A DNA stretch of 13,498 nt, from NCBI GenBank assembly GCA_902459845.2, contig CABPSV020000556.1:1-13498 (forward strand), given 5' to 3'. Source of the stretch: Hepatocystis sp. ex Piliocolobus tephrosceles (Eukaryota; Apicomplexa; Aconoidasida; Haemosporida; Plasmodiidae). How positions within the stretch are numbered: the first letter of the stretch is position 1; each line of letters opens with the position of its first letter. This document shows, in pieces, positions 10,479-13,498 of the stretch. The position numbers and the translations under genes were made by a program. The notes beneath the pieces were generated by a model. The model saw nothing but the letters and a program-made list of their open reading frames with translations, ran no database searches and was not told the origin of the DNA.

Positions 10479-10504
10479 CCATTGTACTTTTTAATTTTTT
10501 TTTT

Positions 10505-10558
10505 TTTATTTTGTATATCCTGTTTATTATGTATATCTTGTTTATTATGTATATCTTA
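10505..10558. repeat. 18-bp tandem repeat, 3 copies
   Basis: Three 18-bp units of the form TTTATTATGTATATCTTG. The copies differ at single positions. Confidence 0.85.
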
Positions 10559-10584
10559 TTACCGTTTTAATTATTTACCTTTTT

Positions 10585-10654
10585 CTATTTTTTATTTTCT
10601 ATTTTTTATTTTCTATTTTTTATTTTCTATTTTTTATTTTCCATTGTTTATTTT
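10585..10654. repeat. 14-bp minisatellite, 5 copies
   Basis: Four identical units CTATTTTTTATTTT and a fifth variant beginning CCATTG. Confidence 0.9.
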
Positions 10655-10903
10655 CTATATTTTTTAATATAATTAAAAAACAATAACAAAACTAACAACA
10701 TATTGATGAAACTTTTTAATATATAAAGTACCTTTTAGTTTATACGCACATATATACATTTATATGTACACGTAAATTTGTAGGCATTTCGAAATTTTAC
10801 AGACAAAATAAGATAAAATGCTTCTAAACACGTTCATCTATATTGTTTACCTATTCTTTTGACTTTTTTTTTTTTTACACCCTTTTTTTTACTACTTTTT
10901 TCT

Positions 10904-10968
10904 TACTCTTTTTTTTACTCCTTTTTTTTACTCCTTTTTTTTACTCCTTTTTTTTACTCCTTTTTTTT
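10904..10968. repeat. 13-bp minisatellite, about 5 copies
   Basis: ACTCC followed by eight T is repeated three times exactly from 10917, with a shorter copy before it and a longer-T copy after it. The variation is in T-run length. Confidence 0.85.
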
Positions 10969-11297
10969 TTACTGTTTTTATATTGTGTTACTACTATATT
11001 ATTGCATTATTACATCACTAAATGTTGTCATTACATTTTGTTTTGTTATTATATACGTACATGTACATATATACTTATAACATATTTTATCTATCTTCCA
11101 ACAAAATTAAAATCAAAAAATTAAAATGGAAAAACAACATATACATTTTCGCCAATAATTAGAAAAAGTCACCCTAACAAAACAAAGCAAATAAAAACAC
11201 ACAAAAATAAAATAGTACTCCTTATTTTATATAACACTTCGTTATTCTCCAAATTTAGTCAATAACTTTTTATTTTATTTTTTTTTTTATTACTACC

Positions 11298-11399
11298 GTA
11301 TTGACAACATTTTTGTATTAACAACATTTTTGTATTAACAACATTTTTGCATTGACAATATTTTTGCATTGACAATATTTTTGCATTGACAACATTTTT
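11298..11399. repeat. 17-bp minisatellite, 6 copies, just upstream of the secreted-protein gene
   Basis: Six consecutive 17-bp units follow the form GTATTAACAACATTTTT. The first three copies begin GTATT and the last three GCATTGACAA, so the array has two sub-types. It ends 59 bp before the start codon at 11459 and so lies in the 5' leader or core promoter. Confidence 0.95.
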
Positions 11400-11458
11400 A
11401 TTTTTGTAGGTAATATTTTATTTTTTGAATTTTTTTTTTTTTTTTTTATTATTAAAAA

Positions 11459-11709
11459 ATGCATTTTTTTTTTTTTTTTTTAATTCTTGTGGTATGTGCT
11501 AATAAGTTTTTGTTAGACAAAGGTAAAAAAAAAAAAAAATGAAGCATTAAAACAGTAATTATGAAAGTTTTCATAAAGAAATCTTCCTCTTCTTTTTCTT
11601 CTTCTTTTTCTTTCTCTTTTTTTTTTTTTTTTTTTTTCTTTGCTATAATATGTTATGCATTCTTTACCCTTTTGAACACTTTTTTACTGCATTTTTATTA
11701 TATATTTTT

Positions 11710-11740
<31 letters not shown>

Positions 11741-12905
11741 AGATAATATTAATTTAGTGCACTGTGACATAATAAGCCATGCTAATAATAACCAAAACTC
11801 AAATGAAAATGAAAATAACAAACAATCATCTATAGAAAATGTTAATAAGGAGAAAGTGGATAAAATAATTAAAAACGAGTCTAATGAAAAGGATTCCCAA
11901 ACATCTGAACATAACACAAACAAAGATAATAAGAAAGATTTACATTTAACAGATAATATATCTGAAAAAAAAAATAACGAAACAGAACATGCTGAGAAGA
12001 GTGAAAATAATTGCAAAAATGGCGGTACATGTGTAAGACAAGAAAGGGAATCAGGTAATAATAAAATGGAGGAAGAAAATAAAAAAACAAATGAAGAAAC
12101 AAAAACAAATGAAGAAACAAAAACAAATGAAGAAAAAAATAAAACAGAAGAGAAACAAAACAACCATGATATAAACAAAGATAGCAACCATTTAAATAAC
12201 GATCATGACAATTTTGCAAGTAGCCAAAATTTTGAATCAGGGGATAAAGTAAAACCAATCACAAAAGTTAAGTCTAATGATGAACTGTTGAGTGATGAGT
12301 CTGAAGAAGATGATGAAGAGGAAGGAAATGTAAATGAAATAGATACGGTAAAAAATAAACAAAATAAAGATGGATTAAACAAAAATGAAAAAAAAATAAA
12401 CAAAAAACAGGAAGAAGAAGACGATGGTATGGATGAAAATGATTTTAGTAGTGATTTAAATTATGAGGATGGGGAACAAGAAGAAGGAAGAGAAGAAGGA
12501 GGAGAAGGAGAAGGAGAAGGAGGAGAAGGAGAAGGAGAAGAAGGAGAAGGAGAAGAAGAAATAAAAGCAGAAGAAGAAATAAAAAAGATTAAAGATTTAA
12601 AAGGTGAAGGAAGAAAAGAAGATGGAAAAGGTGAGCAAAAAAAAGAAGGCAAAGATGGCGAAAAAGAAGATAGAAGTGGCGAAAAGATAGACTTAATAAA
12701 AACAAAGACAACTAGTGATGAAAATCATAAATTAGATAATAATCATGTAAAAGAAAATAAAGTATTAAATACAGCAAAAAATATCGAAAAACATTTTCAA
12801 AAAGATGAACAAAAAAAAGAGAAAGAAATAAGTAAAGAACAAACAAAAAATATGGAAAAAGAAAGCTCACATCAACCAGCTAATTTTAATAACCTTCAAG
12901 TATAA
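11459..12905 (+). CDS. Secreted acidic Glu/Lys/Asn-rich low-complexity protein, two exons
   Basis: Exon 1 (11459-11522) encodes 21 residues: Met-His, five Phe, then LILVVCANKFLLDK. This is a short signal peptide with a plausible cut after VVCA. The donor is GTAAAA at 11523; the acceptor is a T tract plus AG at 11741-11742. The joined codon is G plus AT (Asp22), and exon 2 runs in frame to TAA at 12903-12905, giving 408 residues. An in-frame TAA at 11453 fixes the ATG. The mature protein is hydrophilic: a TNEETK repeat at about 137-153, an acidic stretch near 185-205, a Glu/Gly tract at 263-300, then Lys/Glu-rich sequence. Cysteines are few (29, 112, 118); residues 112-118 read CKNGGTC. There is no second membrane segment, no hydrophobic C-terminal tail for a GPI anchor and no RxLxE/Q/D export motif. 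The architecture recalls secreted Plasmodium antigens, but I cannot name the family. Confidence 0.82.
11523..11742 (+). other. Intron of the secreted-protein gene
   Basis: This 220-bp intron starts GTAAAAAAAA and ends with 22 or more T then AG. The join links a signal peptide to an otherwise startless long frame. The Ser/Phe-rich reading frame from 11561 lies wholly inside it and is a shadow. Confidence 0.82.
12087..12140 (+). repeat. Coding 18-bp repeat (TNEETK)
   Basis: Nearly three copies of an 18-bp unit encode Thr-Asn-Glu-Glu-Thr-Lys, the last decaying to TNEEKN. The copies are almost identical in DNA, suggesting recent expansion. Confidence 0.88.
12478..12561 (+). repeat. 84-nt homopurine Glu/Gly-coding tract
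   Basis: Every base on the plus strand from 12478 to 12561 is A or G, built on GGAGAA and GAA units that encode Glu and Gly. It is the most G-rich stretch of the window. The Ser/Pro-rich minus-strand frame here is a shadow. Confidence 0.9.
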
Positions 12906-12918
12906 AAAAAAAAAAAAA

Positions 12919-12983
<65 letters not shown>

Positions 12984-13498
12984 TGTTTGTTCATATATAT
13001 ATATATATGTATATTTACCATGTAGATATATGTTAATTTATTTTAGATTTTGAAATATTGAATTGTTAAAATCGTAAGATAGAGTTCATATGAGTAATTA
13101 TAATTTATTTTATTAAGAACATATGAACAAAAAAAAAAGTTAGAGGCAAATTAATAAACATGTAAATACACAAATGAAGAGAAAAACAAATAGAGAGATA
13201 AGCAAATGGAGAGATAAACCATTCAAAGTATTTGACTAACACAATAGCTAATATGGCTAGCTATAAAAGTGAAAAGTTCATACTATTATGGAAAGGGGTT
13301 AAAAAAAAAAACAAAAAAAAAAAAAAAAAAATGTATATATTTTTTTTTTATTGTTTCGCCTATATACGCATTATTCTATGCCAAGTACACAACTTGATAT
13401 CAATATTTTATTTCATAATTTACGAATACTTTAAAAAATTTAGTGTATGTATGTGTGTATATGCACTTAGGAGCGCATCATTTTTTTTTTTTTTTTTT
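12906..13498. other. Downstream region of the secreted-protein gene, no gene seen
   Basis: It begins with an A run, then 60 T, then AT-rich DNA. Around 13187-13218 two 16-bp near copies (CAAATAGAGAGATAAG and CAAATGGAGAGATAAA) stand side by side. A 7-bp perfect inverted repeat (ATAGCTA, 7-nt gap, TAGCTAT) lies at 13244-13264. I find no coding frame of useful length on either strand. The 3' UTR of the upstream gene should end here. Confidence 0.7.
12921..12980. repeat. Poly(T) run, 60 bp
   Basis: An uninterrupted run of 60 T starting 15 bp after the stop codon of the secreted-protein gene and preceded by an A run, so the two could pair as a hairpin in RNA. This is the longest homopolymer in the window, and its length is uncertain in any assembly. 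Confidence 0.9.

Larger units (their letters stand above)
9355..11458. other. Tandem intergenic spacer, 2.1 kb, no convincing gene
   Basis: This separates the membrane-protein stop from the secreted-protein start, so it should hold the 3' UTR and terminator region of the first and the promoter and 5' leader of the second. The first 250 bp (to about 9600) are less AT-rich, like a 3' UTR; the open frame there begins with GTG and has no ATG. The rest is poly(T), (TA)n, a TATG tract near 10085-10112 and at least five minisatellites. Frames such as 10090-10326 are made of repeat-encoded Tyr/Ile and poly-Phe. No RNA gene is seen. Confidence 0.75.

Noticed and set aside
10090..10570. Tyr/Ile/Phe-rich plus-strand frames as genes
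   Set aside because: They consist of TATG and TA repeats and T runs translated. The less AT-rich middle (10150-10320) is short with no splice partner that I could support.
11561..11746. Ser/Phe-rich frame starting at ATG 11561 as first exon of the acidic protein
   Set aside because: It has no good GTA donor in the right phase and is built from TCT/TTT runs. The 11459-11522 exon gives a proper signal peptide and splice, leaving this frame inside the intron.
11684..12652. Ser/Phe/Pro/Leu-rich minus-strand frames opposite the acidic exon
   Set aside because: They are antisense reflections of Glu/Lys codons (TTC, CTT, TCC) and have no independent support.
11757..12905. PEXEL (host-export) motif in the acidic protein
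   Set aside because: No RxLxE/Q/D pattern follows the signal peptide, so export to the host cell is not supported by sequence.
1..13498. tRNA, rRNA, CRISPR arrays or transposons
   Set aside because: No cloverleaf-like GC-rich segments, no spaced direct repeats with unique spacers, and no transposase-like frame were seen on either strand.

Overview
The window looks like nuclear DNA from a malaria parasite (Plasmodium). Evidence: extreme A+T content; introns and intergenic DNA made mostly of poly(dA), poly(dT) and (TA)n; short GTA-starting introns ending in T-rich tracts plus AG; and proteins with Asn/Asp/Lys/Ser-rich low-complexity inserts. I cannot fix the species. The A+T level fits a very AT-rich lineage such as P. 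falciparum and relatives or the avian malaria parasites. There is no operon, ribosome binding site, CRISPR array or mobile element.

I support three spliced genes. (1) Positions 136-1661, minus strand: the 5' part of a multi-exon gene that runs off the left edge. I rebuilt five exons, including two (86 and 67 nt) too short to appear as normal open reading frames. They join in phase into 210 residues of mostly helical, coiled-coil-like protein of unknown function. (2) Positions 5227-9354, plus strand: a two-exon gene for a 1261-residue multi-pass membrane protein. Its core resembles a duplicated PqiA (paraquat-inducible protein A) membrane module interrupted by parasite low-complexity inserts. 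After a ninth membrane segment comes a six-cysteine C-terminal domain that might bind lipid. (3) Positions 11459-12905, plus strand: a two-exon gene for a 408-residue secreted acidic protein. A short signal-peptide exon joins in phase to a Glu/Lys/Asn-rich exon. The GTG-initiated reading frame at 11757 is only the second exon of this gene.

Genes 1 and 2 are divergent and share a 3.6 kb spacer (1662-5226). Genes 2 and 3 are in tandem, separated by 2.1 kb (9355-11458). After gene 3 there are about 600 bp with no convincing gene. The spacers and introns are rich in homopolymers, (TA)n microsatellites and at least ten different short tandem arrays with units of 10-18 bp. Nothing indicates that the three genes act together. 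The most interesting item is the PqiA-like protein joined to a cysteine-containing, possibly lipid-binding domain, which would place membrane-embedded and lumenal lipid-handling parts in one polypeptide.
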